Source: Salinimonas chungwhensis DSM 16280 | GTDB taxonomy: Bacteria > Pseudomonadota > Gammaproteobacteria > Enterobacterales > Alteromonadaceae | Reading direction: 5' to 3' | Assembly (NCBI RefSeq): GCF_000378185.1 | Contig: NZ_KB899384.1 | Location: 83,513 to 147,512, forward strand | DNA length: 64,000 nt | Part shown: piece after piece, positions 48,500-60,001 of the stretch | Layout: every line of letters starts with the position of its first letter | Numbering within the stretch: the first letter of the stretch is position 1 | Translations under genes and position numbers: made by a program | Notes under the pieces: generated by a model | The model's database searches: none | Told to the model about the DNA's origin: nothing | What the model saw: only the letters and a program-made list of their open reading frames with translations

Positions 48500-51004
48500 A
48501 TGAACGCGAAAGTAGCAAACGCTTCTCAGGCTTCTTCATTACCTGATGTAAAAATTAGCAAAGGCGATTTTAAAGCCGCCATTGTCCGTCATCTACACTC
48601 CACCATGGGGACCGATGAAAATAAAGCCAATAACCATGCCTGGTGGAAAGCCACCTGTGCTGCCATTCAGGAAAATGTGTTAGAAGGTCTGCGTCGGACC
48701 CAGAAAACGCATTACATGAACGATACCCGCGCGGTGCATTATTTTTCTGCCGAATTTTTGATGGGTCGTCTACTTTCAAACAACATGCAAAATTTTGGTC
48801 TGTATGAAGTGGCGCAAGCGGCTTTAAAAGAGCTCGGCGTAGAACTGGCCGATGTGCTTGAAGAAGAGCCGGACATGGCGTTGGGCAATGGTGGCCTTGG
48901 ACGATTAGCCGCTTGTTATATTGATTCGCTGGCCACCATGGAGCTACCTGCGATTGGCTACGGAATTCACTATGAGCACGGGCTGTTTCGCCAGGAAATA
49001 AGAAGCGGCGCGCAAATCGAACGTCCCGATAGCTGGCGTGATTACGGCAACCCATGGGAGATCTGCCGTCCTGAATCGATTCAGGAAATTTCACTGTTTG
49101 GTTATGTGGAAACTAAATATGGTGAGAACGGTGCCATTCAAAAAGAATGGCATCCCGGCTCAATTGTCAAAGGGGTGCCCTGGGATATTCCGGTTGTAGG
49201 TTATGGCGGCAAAACCGTAAATGTTTTGCGCTTGTGGCAATCTGAAGCATCTGATTACTTTAACTGGGATGTTTTCAATGCCGGCGGCTATATTGATGCC
49301 CAACGCGAAAATATTCAGGCAGAAACTATTTCTAAAGTTCTTTATCCCAATGATGAAACAGAGGCCGGTAAAGAACTGCGTCTTATTCAGCAGTATTTTT
49401 TCTGTTCATGCTCATTAAAAGATATCATCCGCCGCTACAAACGGGCCCACGGCGACGACTGGAGTCGTTTTGCTGAACAGGTTGTGATTCAGTTAAACGA
49501 TACACACCCAGCCATTGCTATCCCTGAGCTTATGCGCATCCTGGTGGATCGTGCCGCGCTGGACTGGGATACGGCCTGGGGCATCAGCACAAAGGTATTT
49601 GCTTACACGAATCACACATTATTGCCTGAAGCGCTGGAAAAATGGCCGGCCAGAATGCTGGAAAAAATTCTGCCCCGCCATCTTGAGATCATTTACGAAA
49701 TCAATCATCGCTTCATGAATGAAGTGGATAAAAAATGGCCAGGTGATAACAGCAAAAAAGCCAAGCTGTCGATCATAGAGGAAGGCCCGGAGAAGATGGT
49801 CCGCATGGGTCACCTCTCGGTTATCGGTTCTTTTAAGGTTAACGGTGTCGCTGAGCTGCATTCCCGTCTGGTTAAAGAAAATCTGTTTCCGGATTTCGAT
49901 GCACTGTGGCCTGATAAGCTGACCAACGTGACCAATGGCATCACGCCGCGGCGCTGGCTCAAAGCCTGTAATCCACTGCTATCGTCTCTGGTAGATAAAA
50001 AAGTCGGCGATGACTGGCCACTTAATCTGAAAAAACTGGAAGGGCTGGCCAAACACGCCACCAACAAGACGTTCCAGAAACAGTTTATGCAGGTGAAAGA
50101 AAAGAACAAACAGTTACTGGCTGAGGAAATTCTTGCGTCAACCGGCATTGAGGTGGACACCAGTGCGATCTTTGATATTCAGATAAAGCGTCTGCACGAA
50201 TACAAGCGCCAACATCTGAATCTGTTACACATTATGGCATTGTACCGTCGTATTCTGGAAAATCCTGATTACGACATGCATCCACGTGTGTTCATCTTCG
50301 GCGCGAAAGCAGCACCGGGTTATAAGCTGGCTAAAGATATCATTTATGCCATCAATAAAATTGCGGATAAAGTTAACAACGATCCTCGTGTAGGTAACAA
50401 GCTTAAAGTTATTTTTCTGCCAAACTACCGGGTTTCTCTGGCGGAGAAAATGATTCCAGCGTGTGACGTTTCAGAACAAATCAGTACTGCGGGCAAAGAG
50501 GCTTCGGGTACTGGTAACATGAAACTGGCACTTAACGGTGCAGTTACCATCGGTACACTGGATGGCGCCAATGTTGAGATAGCTGAAGAAGTGGGGGATG
50601 ACAACATCTTCATCTTCGGGATGACTGTCGATGAGGTCAATGAGCTCAAGGCCAACGGCTATAATCCTAAAGATTATTACTATAAAGATGCAGAGATTAA
50701 AGCCATTCTCGACTGGCTGGAAACCGACTATTTCACGCCGGGCAAACCCGGTGCGCTGGTTTCAATCAAGCAAAGTCTGCTTGATTTAGGTGACCCATTC
50801 TATGTGCTGGCTGACTTCAGAGCTTATTCCGATGCTCAGATTGAAGTGGACAAAGCCTATCGCGATAAAAGTCGCTGGGCAGAGATGGCCATTATCAATA
50901 CGGCGATGATGGGCAAGTTCACCTCAGACCGCTCCATACAAGATTATGTCGAACGGGTGTGGAAACTGGGTGCATGCCCGGTGGAACAACAGAAGATCCG
51001 TTAA
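48500..51004 (+). CDS. glgP: Glycogen/maltodextrin phosphorylase
   Basis: An 834-residue glycosyltransferase-35 enzyme releasing glucose 1-phosphate. Signatures: [40 protein letters not shown], and the PLP-lysine motif [20 protein letters not shown]. Full length. It does not show whether glycogen or maltodextrin is the main substrate. Its own transcript, as an AT-rich region of about 150 bases and a terminator precede it. Confidence 0.96.
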   Translation: MNAKVANASQASSLPDVKISKGDFKAAIVRHLHSTMGTDENKANNHAWWKATCAAIQENVLEGLRRTQKTHYMNDTRAVHYFSAEFLMGRLLSNNMQNFGLYEVAQAALKELGVELADVLEEEPDMALGNGGLGRLAACYIDSLATMELPAIGYGIHYEHGLFRQEIRSGAQIERPDSWRDYGNPWEICRPESIQEISLFGYVETKYGENGAIQKEWHPGSIVKGVPWDIPVVGYGGKTVNVLRLWQSEASDYFNWDVFNAGGYIDAQRENIQAETISKVLYPNDETEAGKELRLIQQYFFCSCSLKDIIRRYKRAHGDDWSRFAEQVVIQLNDTHPAIAIPELMRILVDRAALDWDTAWGISTKVFAYTNHTLLPEALEKWPARMLEKILPRHLEIIYEINHRFMNEVDKKWPGDNSKKAKLSIIEEGPEKMVRMGHLSVIGSFKVNGVAELHSRLVKENLFPDFDALWPDKLTNVTNGITPRRWLKACNPLLSSLVDKKVGDDWPLNLKKLEGLAKHATNKTFQKQFMQVKEKNKQLLAEEILASTGIEVDTSAIFDIQIKRLHEYKRQHLNLLHIMALYRRILENPDYDMHPRVFIFGAKAAPGYKLAKDIIYAINKIADKVNNDPRVGNKLKVIFLPNYRVSLAEKMIPACDVSEQISTAGKEASGTGNMKLALNGAVTIGTLDGANVEIAEEVGDDNIFIFGMTVDEVNELKANGYNPKDYYYKDAEIKAILDWLETDYFTPGKPGALVSIKQSLLDLGDPFYVLADFRAYSDAQIEVDKAYRDKSRWAEMAIINTAMMGKFTSDRSIQDYVERVWKLGACPVEQQKIR

Positions 51005-51024
51005 ATCTGCCTGTGTTTTGTGTA

Positions 51025-51053
51025 AGCCGCTACTTATGTAGCGGCTTTTTTTT
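51025..51053 (+). terminator. Terminator after glgP
   Basis: Hairpin AGCCGCTAC-ttat-GTAGCGGCT followed by eight T. Confidence 0.92.
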
Positions 51054-51122
51054 GGTCTTTTATTGAGTGCGAACGCGTACTTACATAAAGAGAAATCAAT
51101 ATATCAGGCAGAGGATGTATTT

Positions 51123-51668
51123 ATGCAAAACAAATTTCGCGTTATTGTACCGGCGTTGTTAAGCATCGGCCTTTCAGGTTCCTTTTCGGCCCTGGCACTG
51201 CAGCAGGACAAGGGCAGTCAAGCCTTTGAGCACGCAAAGCAAAAGCAAAAAGATACCAGACAGGCGTTGATGGAAAATGAGCGCAAATCACGAAACGGAC
51301 AAGCAGGCTCTCAGGAACAAGGGCAAATGGAAGCCCGTAATCTCAGTGAAGAAGCCAGACAAACTGCACGCGAAGATGCTGAAGAAGAAGCGGCGCTCAC
51401 CAGACAGTGGCGTAAAGAAAAAGAAAAGTCAGAAAGCGCGCTGAAAAGGGCTGAAACTGACACTGTAAAGCAAGAGCAAGATAATCAAAAACTGCAACGT
51501 GAGTACAATAAACAACGTAGCTGGGATGTAAGCGAAGAGGCGCGCGTGGCGCGGCAGGCGAATAAAGGCGAACAGCGCGCTAAAACTGTGGCTCCCCCGG
51601 TAAGTGAGCCGGCCGCTCCCAGTAAGGTTAATAATAAGAGCCAGGATAAAACCGAGGACGAAAAATAG
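51123..51668 (+). CDS. Exported charged coiled-coil protein, unknown
   Basis: A 181-residue protein: signal peptide (FRVIVPALLSIGLSGSFSAL, cut near ALA), then a long very polar helix rich in Glu, Lys, Gln and Arg (about 30-145; EEARQTAREDAEEEAALTRQ, RKEKEKSESALKRAE), and a Pro/Ala/Lys tail. The start at 51123 has GAGGA seven bases upstream. No family is recognised; a periplasmic coiled coil is the safest description. It lies between glgP and the RND pair. Confidence 0.65.
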   Translation: MQNKFRVIVPALLSIGLSGSFSALALQQDKGSQAFEHAKQKQKDTRQALMENERKSRNGQAGSQEQGQMEARNLSEEARQTAREDAEEEAALTRQWRKEKEKSESALKRAETDTVKQEQDNQKLQREYNKQRSWDVSEEARVARQANKGEQRAKTVAPPVSEPAAPSKVNNKSQDKTEDEK

Positions 51669-51788
51669 CCACAAGCTATGTGGTGCTTATATTGCTGGCG
51701 CTTTGTGAATCAGGTGTAATATTGTTGGTAGTCCAACAACATCTTTGAGACGTAACGAACTGCATAGTTTTTAACCTAAAAGCTACCC

Positions 51789-53036
51789 ATGTTCAAAAAA
51801 TCTCAGAAAAAACCAGTTATTATCGGCCTTATTCTGGTCGCCGTTACATCATTTGCAGTGTGGTTAATTTACACCAACGAGCCGGTGGCTGAAAAAGACG
51901 GCGCCACCAAGCGCAGCGCTATGCTGGTGAATGTGATGAGTGCGCAGAAAAGCCAGTATTCACCAACTGTTAACGCAATGGGCGAGGTTGTCGCAGCCCG
52001 TCAGGTTGCTCTTCGGCCCCGGGTGACCGGCACAGTAAAAGCCGTCTCCGATAAATTTGTGCCTGGTAATATCCTGCAAAAAGGCGAGTGGCTGGTAAAA
52101 CTTGATAGTGAAGACTATGAGCTGGCTTTACAGCGCGCTCAATCAAATTTGATTCAGGCCCAATCGATGGTTGATATCGAAATGGGTGAACAGGATATAG
52201 CTAAAAATGATTTGGCGACGCTGGATCGCGACGTACCAGACAAAAACCGCGCGCTAATTCTGCGTAAACCCCAGTTGAACCAGGTCAAGGCAGACTTGCA
52301 GGCGGCTGAAGTAGCGGTACGCGAGGCAGAGCTTGCGCTGGAGCGAACAACAATTGAGATGCCCTTCACTGGCCAGATAATGAGCCAGGATGTTAATTTG
52401 GGCTCACAGTTATCCCCCTCAGATGTGATCGCTAACATCATCGGTACAAGTCGTTACTGGATTGAAACCGCAGTGCCCTCAAGTCAGCTAAAATGGCTTG
52501 CTACCTCTTTAGAGTCATCAGAGCAGGATGGCTCATCCGCTATTATTACCAATGAGTCCGCATGGGGAAAGAACGTTACCCGAACCGGCCAGGTCAAAGA
52601 AGTTATTGCCACTTTAGACACGCAGACAAGAATGGCTACTGTACTGGTAGAAGTTGCCGATCCGCTACTTACCAACCGACAAGCCGACAGCACATCATCG
52701 AATCAACCCTTTGCTCCTCTTATTGCGGGAAGTTATGTACAGGTTCAATTGCCCGCCGTTACCCTGGAAAATGTTTTTCGTATTCCGATAACTTATCTTC
52801 GCAAAGGCGACACGGTATGGCTTGCTCAGTCTCAGCAACTGAACGTACAGGAGGTATCCGTTATCTACCGGGATGATCGCTATGCCTATGTTGATAAAGG
52901 TATTTCAGCCGGAGATAAGATCATCACTACCAATCTGGCTGCTGTGCGCGACGGGGCGGCAGTAAGAATTGAACAGGACAGTGCCTCAGCCAGCAAAGCA
53001 GATAATCAAGTGATGCAAGCAAAGGGATCGGATTAA
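51789..53036 (+). CDS. RND efflux membrane fusion (periplasmic adaptor) protein
   Basis: A 415-residue adaptor: N-terminal membrane anchor ([20 protein letters not shown]), a lipoyl half ([20 protein letters not shown]), a long alpha-hairpin (about 95-175), second lipoyl half ([20 protein letters not shown]), beta barrel and membrane-proximal domain. It delivers substrates from the periplasm to the pump and an outer-membrane channel. One base separates its stop from the transporter gene. Confidence 0.94.
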   Translation: MFKKSQKKPVIIGLILVAVTSFAVWLIYTNEPVAEKDGATKRSAMLVNVMSAQKSQYSPTVNAMGEVVAARQVALRPRVTGTVKAVSDKFVPGNILQKGEWLVKLDSEDYELALQRAQSNLIQAQSMVDIEMGEQDIAKNDLATLDRDVPDKNRALILRKPQLNQVKADLQAAEVAVREAELALERTTIEMPFTGQIMSQDVNLGSQLSPSDVIANIIGTSRYWIETAVPSSQLKWLATSLESSEQDGSSAIITNESAWGKNVTRTGQVKEVIATLDTQTRMATVLVEVADPLLTNRQADSTSSNQPFAPLIAGSYVQVQLPAVTLENVFRIPITYLRKGDTVWLAQSQQLNVQEVSVIYRDDRYAYVDKGISAGDKIITTNLAAVRDGAAVRIEQDSASASKADNQVMQAKGSD

Positions 53037-53037
53037 T

Positions 53038-56000
53038 ATGGATAGCCATAAATCCGACAATGCTAAAAATCCTATCGCCTGGATGGCCGGCAACTCCATC
53101 GCGGCCAATCTTTTTATGCTTATACTGCTGGGCGGGGGGATCATCACCGCCTTCACAATACAAAAAGAAGTTTATCCTGAATTCGAGCTGGGTATTGTGG
53201 AGGTTGCGGTGGTTTATCCGGGGGCCTCGCCGGCGGAAGTTGAGAAGGGTATTTTGCAACCGGTTGAAGAAGCTGTTCGCGGTGTGCAGGGAATCAAGGA
53301 AATGACGTCTACAGCCAGAGAGGGCAGTGGTACTGTCACTCTTGAACTGGTCTCAGGCCTGGATCGGATGAAAGCATTTCAGGATATTGACCAGGCGGTT
53401 AATCGCATTCGAACCTTCCCAGAGGATGCTGAGGAGCCTGAAACAACTATGCAGGTTCAGCAACGTGATGTTATTGAACTTGGCCTGTATGGTGATGTGG
53501 ATATCTGGACCCTGCGTAAACTTGCCGAACAGTTACGGGACCGCCTGGTTAGTGAGCCTACTATTACCCAAGTGGAAATTGGTGGTGTTCCCGATTATGT
53601 CACCCATATCGAAATTCCCAAGCAGGTGCTCAGGCAATACGGCCTGACGTTGTCGCAAGTTGCTGAGCGTGTTGAACAGGCGTCCAGAGATGTCCCGGCC
53701 GGCGAGATAAAAACCAATGAAGGTGAAATTCTCGTTCGTATCAATGAGCGCAAACAATGGGCCGAGGAATATGCACGAATTCCCGTTGTCACCAACCAGA
53801 GCGGCGGAATTGTAAAGCTGGGCGATATTGCCACCATTTATGACGGCTTCGAAGAAGCAGGCTTTCATTCCTTATTTAACCGCCAGCCCAGCGTGGAAAT
53901 TGAAATTTTCCGGGTAGGGCAGCAATCACCGCTAGATATTGCTGATACTGTCGATCAGATTTTTGCTGAACTGGACACGACGTTACCCGAAGGGGTCAAG
54001 TATCGTATCGACAGTAATCGCGCAGAAGACTTTAACGACCGCCTGTTTTTACTTTTGGATAACGGCTGGATGGCGATCATTATTGTTATGGTCATACTAA
54101 GCCTGTTTTTAGAATATCGGCTGGCGTTCTGGATCATGATGGGAATGACCATCTCCTTTATAGGCGGAATACTATTTTTGCCGATGATCGGGGTCAGCAT
54201 CAATATGATTTCCATGTTCGCCTTCCTGGTGGTGCTGGGAATTGTGGTGGACGATGCAATTGTAGTGGGTGAGAACATCTACGAATACAGGCAGCAGGGC
54301 ATGGACGGGCTTTCTGCGGCCATAAAGGGCGCGCAGGATATAGCGGCACCGGTTACCTTTACTATCTTAACAACAATCGTCGCGTTTTTACCGGTAATGT
54401 TTATGCCGGGAACTACCGGGCTGTTCTGGTGGCCCCTGCCGGCGGTGGTCATTACCGTTTTACTGATATCCTTAGTGGAAGCACTGTTTATTTTACCTGC
54501 CCATCTGGCTCACAGTAAGCCGCCATCATCGGGCACGGCAACCAGCCGGGCAGGTAAAGTCAAAGCTAAGTTTGCCCAGTCGCTGGACGTCTTTGTTGTA
54601 AACCGATACAAGCCATTTTTATCCCGTTGCCTGAAACATCGCTATCTTACCCTGCTTAGCGCATTATGTTTGTTAGCGATAACCGGTGCCTTTGCCACCA
54701 GTGACCATTTAGGTGTGGTCATGATGCCACGGGAAGCGGCCAATGAAATTGAAGCCGGAGTTCGTCTGCCTGTGGGGACCACCGACGAAAAAGCTGCCGA
54801 AGTTGCCCGTAATATTACTGATGCTACCTATGCAATGTTTGAGCGTGAAAATCTGTTCAAGGTTGCCGAGGGCATAAAAACCAACGTGCGCGGCGAAAGC
54901 TTTATTGATGTTGAGATTGTACTGCTTCCCCCTGATGAGCGCGAAATGAGTGCGATCAGCGTTATTGAATTATGGCGTGACGAAATCGGTGATATTGAGG
55001 GCGTGAATCAGATTACCTTTGAAACAGAGCGGGGGCCTGGCGGCTGGCGTGATGATATCAGTATCGATTTAAGTCATAACGATCTGGACGTTCTGGGGGC
55101 AGCGAGCCAGGAGTTTGTACAAATGATGGAAGCGTTTTCACAGACCCGCGATGTGAATGACAGCTATCGCCCGGGTAAGATGCAATTCGATTTTACTTTG
55201 TTACCCGCCGGCGAGGCACTTGGGCTTACGCCTGATTACGTGGGACGACAGGTTCGAAATGCATTTTACGGGGCTGTGGCGCTGCGCCAGTTACGTGGAA
55301 CAAATGAAGTAGAGGTGCGGGTTAAACTGCCCCGGGAGGAACGCGAGCAGCAAAGTACACTGGATAACTTCATTCTTATGACACCGTCGGGTCAGGAAGT
55401 CCCGCTTATGGATGTGGTTGACGTAAAAGAGGGGGAATCTTACAGCTCCCTTGATCGCAGAGATGGACGCCGTGTGATTACCGTTGGCATGAATGTGGAG
55501 CCACCTGGTGCTGTCAATCAGGTGCTTGATGCGATTAAGCAACAGGCGCTTCCGGAATTGTTGCAGAGCTATCCTGGCCTCACCTGGACATTTAGGGGGT
55601 CGCAGGCTGAAATGCGTGAATCCACGTCGTCACTATGGGTGGGGTTCTCCATGGCCATGTTTGTCATTTACAGTCTGCTGGCTATTGCATTTAGAAGTTA
55701 TCTGCAGCCGTTCATCGTTATGCTGGCAATTCCTTTTGGCGCGATTGGCGCCGTAGCAGGGCATGTATTATTTGGCTATGATCTGTCTATTGTCAGTCTT
55801 ATGGGGCTGGTAGCGTTGTCAGGTGTGGTAGTCAACGGTGCATTGATAATGGTCGATTATGCCAATCGCCGGGCAGCTGAGGTACCGGTGTATGATGCAA
55901 TTTTAGAAGCCGGTGTGCGTCGCTTCAGGCCTATCGCGCTGACGACGATGACCACGTTCGGTGGGTTGACCCCTATTATTCTGGAGCAGTCCAGACAAGC

Positions 56001-56151
56001 GTATCAATTGATACCCATGGCTATCTCACTCGGGTTTGGAATTGTTTTTGCCACCGCCATCATGTCGATTATTGTGCCATGCTTCTACCTGATTCTAGAG
56101 GATGCAAAAATGATGTGGCGTGATGATGAAACTGAATCAACAGCAGGCTAG
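53038..56151 (+). CDS. RND-family efflux transporter
   Basis: A 1037-residue inner-membrane proton-driven pump with 12 helices and two large periplasmic loops. The first helix is [20 protein letters not shown]; the relay region is [20 protein letters not shown] (Asp pair) in TM4 and [20 protein letters not shown] in TM10. [20 protein letters not shown] is the usual start of the porter domain. It belongs to the hydrophobic-amphiphilic efflux type; substrates are unknown. No outer-membrane channel gene is nearby. Confidence 0.95.
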   Translation: MDSHKSDNAKNPIAWMAGNSIAANLFMLILLGGGIITAFTIQKEVYPEFELGIVEVAVVYPGASPAEVEKGILQPVEEAVRGVQGIKEMTSTAREGSGTVTLELVSGLDRMKAFQDIDQAVNRIRTFPEDAEEPETTMQVQQRDVIELGLYGDVDIWTLRKLAEQLRDRLVSEPTITQVEIGGVPDYVTHIEIPKQVLRQYGLTLSQVAERVEQASRDVPAGEIKTNEGEILVRINERKQWAEEYARIPVVTNQSGGIVKLGDIATIYDGFEEAGFHSLFNRQPSVEIEIFRVGQQSPLDIADTVDQIFAELDTTLPEGVKYRIDSNRAEDFNDRLFLLLDNGWMAIIIVMVILSLFLEYRLAFWIMMGMTISFIGGILFLPMIGVSINMISMFAFLVVLGIVVDDAIVVGENIYEYRQQGMDGLSAAIKGAQDIAAPVTFTILTTIVAFLPVMFMPGTTGLFWWPLPAVVITVLLISLVEALFILPAHLAHSKPPSSGTATSRAGKVKAKFAQSLDVFVVNRYKPFLSRCLKHRYLTLLSALCLLAITGAFATSDHLGVVMMPREAANEIEAGVRLPVGTTDEKAAEVARNITDATYAMFERENLFKVAEGIKTNVRGESFIDVEIVLLPPDEREMSAISVIELWRDEIGDIEGVNQITFETERGPGGWRDDISIDLSHNDLDVLGAASQEFVQMMEAFSQTRDVNDSYRPGKMQFDFTLLPAGEALGLTPDYVGRQVRNAFYGAVALRQLRGTNEVEVRVKLPREEREQQSTLDNFILMTPSGQEVPLMDVVDVKEGESYSSLDRRDGRRVITVGMNVEPPGAVNQVLDAIKQQALPELLQSYPGLTWTFRGSQAEMRESTSSLWVGFSMAMFVIYSLLAIAFRSYLQPFIVMLAIPFGAIGAVAGHVLFGYDLSIVSLMGLVALSGVVVNGALIMVDYANRRAAEVPVYDAILEAGVRRFRPIALTTMTTFGGLTPIILEQSRQAYQLIPMAISLGFGIVFATAIMSIIVPCFYLILEDAKMMWRDDETESTAG

Positions 56152-56240
56152 GCGGGAAGACAGCAAAGCCAAGACAGGTTGAAAAATATATTATGAGGGA
56201 GCGGGTTGCGCGCTACCGCAACCCAAATAGTGAATATCAG

Positions 56241-57254
56241 CTACTTTTCAAAAACCTTGTCAAACGGGTTGGTTTTAAGCCAGTTGAGCGTTTCTTCCAG
56301 TGTAGTGGGAATATCGCGCATTGTAATGCCTAAGCTGTTGCGCCGGGCGAAATCAAACCGGGTTGGTGTTTCAGGATCACCCTCTAGCGGTTTTGGCAGT
56401 GCCTCTGTGGGAACATGCTTGGCCAGTTCAGCATAGATGGCCTGCCAGGGCCAGCTGTCATACACGGCAAAATAGCGCCCCTGCGCATTTTTCGATTCAT
56501 ATGCGGCAATAAACAGTTTAGCGACATCACCAATATGCGACATAGAGATTGACCCAGCCGGTACTTTGTCGTGGTGGGTATTCTTACCATTGAGCAATTC
56601 CACAAACCGGGCGTGGCTCTCACCTTCCAGATGCTGGGGCATGACCACCGGTCCGGTCATCATGGTTGGCAACATCACGCAAAGACGCATACCATGAGTC
56701 TGACAGAACTCTCCGGCGGCATTTTCCATCACTATTTTTTCGGCAGACGTGTATTTGTTGTCAGCCATTTGCTGTTCAGGATCCGACACTGCATTTTGCT
56801 CAGTTTTTACTTCAACCGGCTCGGGCGGGTTAGTGCTTGAGGTTGAGGAGCATAATACAACCTGTTTTACGCCCTGACGATTGGCAGCATTAAGGACATT
56901 AAGGCAACCTTGTTTCACCGGGCGGATAATTTCATCATAGCCGCGCTCGCGATCCAGCTCCTTCGCCGGCGTGCCATCCTGTGCACTGTATATGGGCGGA
57001 AAGCATGCGATAAATACCGCATCAGCCTTGTTTAGCGGCTTATCAAACGACTCACTGTTTTCTGCATTGGCAGAATAAAGAGTCAGGCGCTCTGAAGCCC
57101 CCGGCAGGGCCATTAAGTACTTTGTTTTAGATTCATCCGTAGCATCACGCATGGTTCCATGGACCTGATAGCCTTTTTCCAGCGCCTCTTTAACAATATT
57201 GGAGCCTACCAGGCCACTGGCGCCGGCTACACAAAGTATTTTATCTGTCATCAT
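56241..57254 (-). CDS. NAD(P)-dependent epimerase/reductase-like (extended SDR)
   Basis: A 337-residue extended short-chain dehydrogenase. The cofactor loop is VAGASGLVGSNIVKEALEKG; LNVLNAANRQGVKQVVLCSS and the Tyr-Lys pair in DNKYTSAEKIVMENA follow; the rest resembles dihydroflavonol-reductase-like members. The substrate is unknown. It is the last chromosomal gene before the cassette array and points away from it. Confidence 0.88.
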   Translation of the reverse strand: MMTDKILCVAGASGLVGSNIVKEALEKGYQVHGTMRDATDESKTKYLMALPGASERLTLYSANAENSESFDKPLNKADAVFIACFPPIYSAQDGTPAKELDRERGYDEIIRPVKQGCLNVLNAANRQGVKQVVLCSSTSSTNPPEPVEVKTEQNAVSDPEQQMADNKYTSAEKIVMENAAGEFCQTHGMRLCVMLPTMMTGPVVMPQHLEGESHARFVELLNGKNTHHDKVPAGSISMSHIGDVAKLFIAAYESKNAQGRYFAVYDSWPWQAIYAELAKHVPTEALPKPLEGDPETPTRFDFARRNSLGITMRDIPTTLEETLNWLKTNPFDKVFEK

Positions 57255-57582
57255 ATTCTCCTGACTATTTGTAGTGATGCCTACGCAGGAACAGTAAGAA
57301 CGGTTTGCGCAGTCGCTGAGGTGCGCGCAAACAGTAAAAGAAAAAGCTACATTCTGTAGTGCGTTTAGCCGCGATTGAAACGAAAAAATTGGCGGTCAGT
57401 TACTGAAAACCAGCAGCATTTATCATGCAAGAAACGTCTAAAATAGTTCATACCACTTTGGGGTAATTGCCTCATAACGTAGATCAAAAGAACCTAATTT
57501 TCCTTGCAATACGGGATATTATGATGTGATATAACTCTTTACACGGTGTAATTGATTACCCCACATTGGGTGATATTAAGTT
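57255..57582 (+). other. Region left of the cassette array (where an integrase and attI would be expected)
   Basis: About 330 bases with no gene. An inverted repeat TGGGGTAAT (57459-57467) / ATTACCCCA (57555-57563) lies just before the first core site GTTAGGT (57583-57589). The stretch may be a remnant attI or attC; no integrase gene fits in it. A possible -35 TTGCAA and AT-rich -10 region lie near 57505-57540 and could drive the first cassette (weak). Confidence 0.4.
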
Positions 57583-57624
57583 GTTAGGTACTTTGATGCT
57601 CGTTTCAATTTTTCAGGAATTTCA

Positions 57625-57882
57625 ATGAACGAAGAACAACAACTAGAATTTTCAGAATTATCTCAAGAAATTTCCAGTGCAGGACAAACTGTGAAAGTGG
57701 AAATTTATCGCATGGAAGGCGAATCAGGTTGGTTGCTCGAAGTCGTAGACGAATTTAATAACTCAACTGTATGGGACGATCCGTTTGAATCAGATGAAAA
57801 GGCTCTTTTAGAAGTAAAGAAAACCATCTTAGAGGAAGGCATTTTGAGCTTAATCGGACCAGATTTAAGTCCCAAGAACTAG
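57625..57882 (+). CDS. Cassette 1 protein, unknown, 85 residues
   Basis: A small acidic soluble protein (SAGQTVKVEIYRMEGESGWL; VVDEFNNSTVWDDPFESDEK) with no membrane segment. Not recognised. It is the first gene of the array; the left core is GTTAGGT (57583) and its attC follows 15 bases after the stop. Confidence 0.7.
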   Translation: MNEEQQLEFSELSQEISSAGQTVKVEIYRMEGESGWLLEVVDEFNNSTVWDDPFESDEKALLEVKKTILEEGILSLIGPDLSPKN

Positions 57883-57897
57883 GTATTTTTGCCACGT

Positions 57898-57997
57898 ACA
57901 TAACAAACCAAGTAAGCGGGACAATTACACGCAGGCTCCCGTCACTTCGTTCCGTATTATAGCCTGCGTGTAATTGCCCCTTCTTGGGGCGTTATAT
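57898..57997 (+). repeat. attC site 1
   Basis: Cassette recombination site: ACATAAC on the left, GTTATAT on the right, with the imperfect palindrome GCAGGCTCCC...AGCCTGC between. Closely resembles attC 6. Confidence 0.88.
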
Positions 57998-58005
57998 TGC
58001 ATAGA

Positions 58006-58326
58006 ATGAACAGACTCCAAGCACTAAATGAAATCATCAATTTTGGCTCGAATTCAGAGCTTGCTGCAATTAGGCTCCATGAGTTTCCTTTTGATACAGA
58101 TGAAGAACTAATAACAATCAATCGGCACCATGTAGAAAAAGTCCTGAAAATGTTTATCAGTGGCGAAATATCTGATGAACAAGTAGAACAGTGGGCAAAT
58201 TTCATTGAAGGACGCGAGGATTTAAATTACGACGTATTCGGAAACCTAATATATATCCTTGCAAACCCTGTCTTAGAAGGTAAGTTAAGTATCAGTAAAG
58301 CAAGGAAGTTTTTAGATGCAATATAA
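58006..58326 (+). CDS. Cassette 2 protein, unknown, 106 residues
   Basis: A soluble, mainly helical acidic protein (MNRLQALNEIINFGSNSELA; NRHHVEKVLKMFISGEISDE; EQWANFIEGREDLNYDVFGN). Not recognised. The start at 58006 is the first ATG; its stop TAA is part of attC 2. The cassette ends ATATAAC, the exact complement of its left core GTTATAT. Confidence 0.75.
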   Translation: MNRLQALNEIINFGSNSELAAIRLHEFPFDTDEELITINRHHVEKVLKMFISGEISDEQVEQWANFIEGREDLNYDVFGNLIYILANPVLEGKLSISKARKFLDAI

Positions 58327-58436
58327 CAAACCACTCAAGGCACTCGCGGTGCTCGCTGGGACGCTAACACATGGGCTGCGTCACTTCGTTCCTAATTTTA
58401 GCCCATGTGCTATCGCCCCTTAGTGGGAAGTTAGGC
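58321..58436 (+). repeat. attC site 2
   Basis: ATATAAC ... GTTAGGC, about 116 bases, with inner arms CATGGGCT/AGCCCATG. Nearly the same central part as attC 4 and 13. Confidence 0.9.
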
Positions 58437-58738
58437 GTCATTTACTTACAGCACAAAAAAGTGGCTTCAGTCGTGACATTCCAGCATCAAGGCTGTTTAG
58501 CTAGGTTGTTTTTGCGGCTTGCTTTTTCGGTAATTTCAGCGGCTTTAGCAACGCGCTTTTCATTAACACCGTAACGCCAACATTCTGCATCACCATCTTT
58601 CTAAACTCGCTCTTTTATCCAGCAATGTTGTTAACATCTGGCATTTCGCACAGGGTTGTTTTATCTTGAATTCAATAATTTCAACAAGCTGGCTAATTGG
58701 CTAGTGGTGGCAGCAAAGCTGCGTACTTTCGGTTGTAC
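58437..58738 (+). other. Cassette 3: no convincing gene
   Basis: About 300 bases with no intact gene on either strand. It is a diverged copy of cassette 7 (60579-60879). Frames that cross into the attC exist, but they lack a starting signal and break by single-base differences. A GCAGCAAAGCTGC hairpin sits just before the attC. Confidence 0.6.
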
Positions 58739-58853
58739 GCCTAACAAAACGCTGTTGCCACTCCCTTCGGTCGCTGGGACGCTAACACGTGGGCTGACTC
58801 GCTTCGCTCAGATTTTAGCCCACGTGCTAGCGCCCCAAAGCTTAGCGTTAGCA
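58739..58853 (+). repeat. attC site 3
   Basis: GCCTAAC ... GTTAGCA; inner arms CACGTGGGCT / AGCCCACGTG. Right part CCCCAAAGCTTAGC is shared with attC 7. Confidence 0.9.
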
Positions 58854-58882
58854 GCCAAGTATGGAAATTTAAGTTTAGTACG

Positions 58883-59380
58883 ATGTTAGAACCTTCAAGT
58901 AACACATACTTCGTAAGCAGTGTGGAGTCCATAAACCTTAGTTTCTATCCAATTGGCTTAGTAATCGCTGGTGCAGCCCTCCTTGCGATTTTTAAATTCA
59001 CACCTTTGCTGCACTCTCTTTCAGATTTAATCAAGGCAAAACCCCATCACATCTTAGGCGTTAGTCTGAGCATATGGGTAATTGCTTTTATCACTACACT
59101 TCTTAATAGCTGGGATACATATCAAGTTCAAAATGCTATTTTAGCTAAGCAAGTTCAGGTTACATCTGGTTGTATTGCCAACCACGAAATAGTAAGAGGC
59201 AACAGTAGAGAAGAAACATTCTTCGTTTCAGGTATAAAATTCCAATACAATGATTACGCTGCTAAACAATATTTTTTCGCTAATCGAGAGCACGATACAT
59301 TTATTCAAAACGGACAATGCATAACTATTGTTTACCTGCCGAATTATGGAAACGGAATTTTAAAAATCGACAAGGTTTGA
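58883..59380 (+). CDS. Cassette 4 membrane protein, unknown, 165 residues
   Basis: Two helices near the N-terminus (about 22-42, YPIGLVIAGAALLAIFKFTP; about 58-76, LGVSLSIWVIAFITTLLNSW), then an outer domain (SGCIANHEIVRGNSREETFF; IVYLPNYGNGILKIDKV). Not recognised. Cassette boundaries GTTAGCA and TGCTAAC are exact complements. Confidence 0.7.
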   Translation: MLEPSSNTYFVSSVESINLSFYPIGLVIAGAALLAIFKFTPLLHSLSDLIKAKPHHILGVSLSIWVIAFITTLLNSWDTYQVQNAILAKQVQVTSGCIANHEIVRGNSREETFFVSGIKFQYNDYAAKQYFFANREHDTFIQNGQCITIVYLPNYGNGILKIDKV

Positions 59381-59391
59381 ATAGCATTGGC

Positions 59392-59507
59392 TGCTAACAG
59401 ACCACTCAAGGCTCTCGCTTCGCTCGCTGGGACGCTAACACATGGGCTGCGTCACTTCGTTCCTAATTTTAGCCCATGTGTTATCGCCCCTTAGTGGGAA
59501 GTTAGCC
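59392..59507 (+). repeat. attC site 4
   Basis: TGCTAAC ... GTTAGCC, central part almost identical to attC 2. Confidence 0.9.
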
Positions 59508-59883
59508 CCCATTCGTAAATCCGTTCAAAAATAAAAGATCGGGGCAGTGTTAACTGCCGGTATCTTTTCTTGTTTTAGCGTTCCAACGCCATTGGTTGTT
59601 TTTGTGTCCTGGGCTATCAACCAACTGTGGTAATTTCTTCCCGTGGTTTGCGCGGCGCGGGCAGTCTTCGCTGTATGCAAGGAGTGCTTTTATTAGCAAT
59701 CGTAAGGTGCAATTCTCAGCTTAATTGGCAACGCAGTTTTATCAGTTCCGGCAAATGGTTAATGTAAAAATCAGTTGTTGTTTTTCTGGTGGTTGTTTAA
59801 GGTAAATGCATATCAGGGCAGGGCAATTAAGTAATGCAAACATCTTGGTGCAGGGCAGCAAAGCTGCGAACGTTCAGTGTTAG
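59508..59883 (+). other. Cassette 5: no convincing gene
   Basis: About 375 bases with no gene above background on either strand. The sequence is unrelated to cassettes 3 and 7 except for the GCAGCAAAGCTGCG hairpin at 59855-59868. An early hairpin (AAAAGATCGGGGCAG...) is suggestive only. Confidence 0.5.
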
Positions 59884-59986
59884 GGCTAACAAGGCGCAGC
59901 ACGGGACAATAACGCGCAGTTCCCCTTTTTTGCAAAGAGCGCAAAAAAGTGGCCCTTCGCTATTGCCCGTGTGCTAGGCGTTATAA
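59884..59986 (+). repeat. attC site 5
   Basis: GGCTAAC ... GTTATAA; the central loop carries TTTTTTGCAAAGAGCGCAAAAAAG, shown here in two parts TTTTTTGC and GCAAAAAA, an unusual perfect stem. A different attC type from the rest. Confidence 0.8.
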
Positions 59987-60001
59987 GCCACGGAGAAGTT
60001 A

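Noticed and set aside
58656..58889. Frame reading LFNNFNKL...VVAAKLRTF in cassette 3 and its counterpart at 60767-60961
   Set aside because: Both run through the attC site, lack a ribosome-binding site, and similarity is explained by DNA duplication of the cassette.
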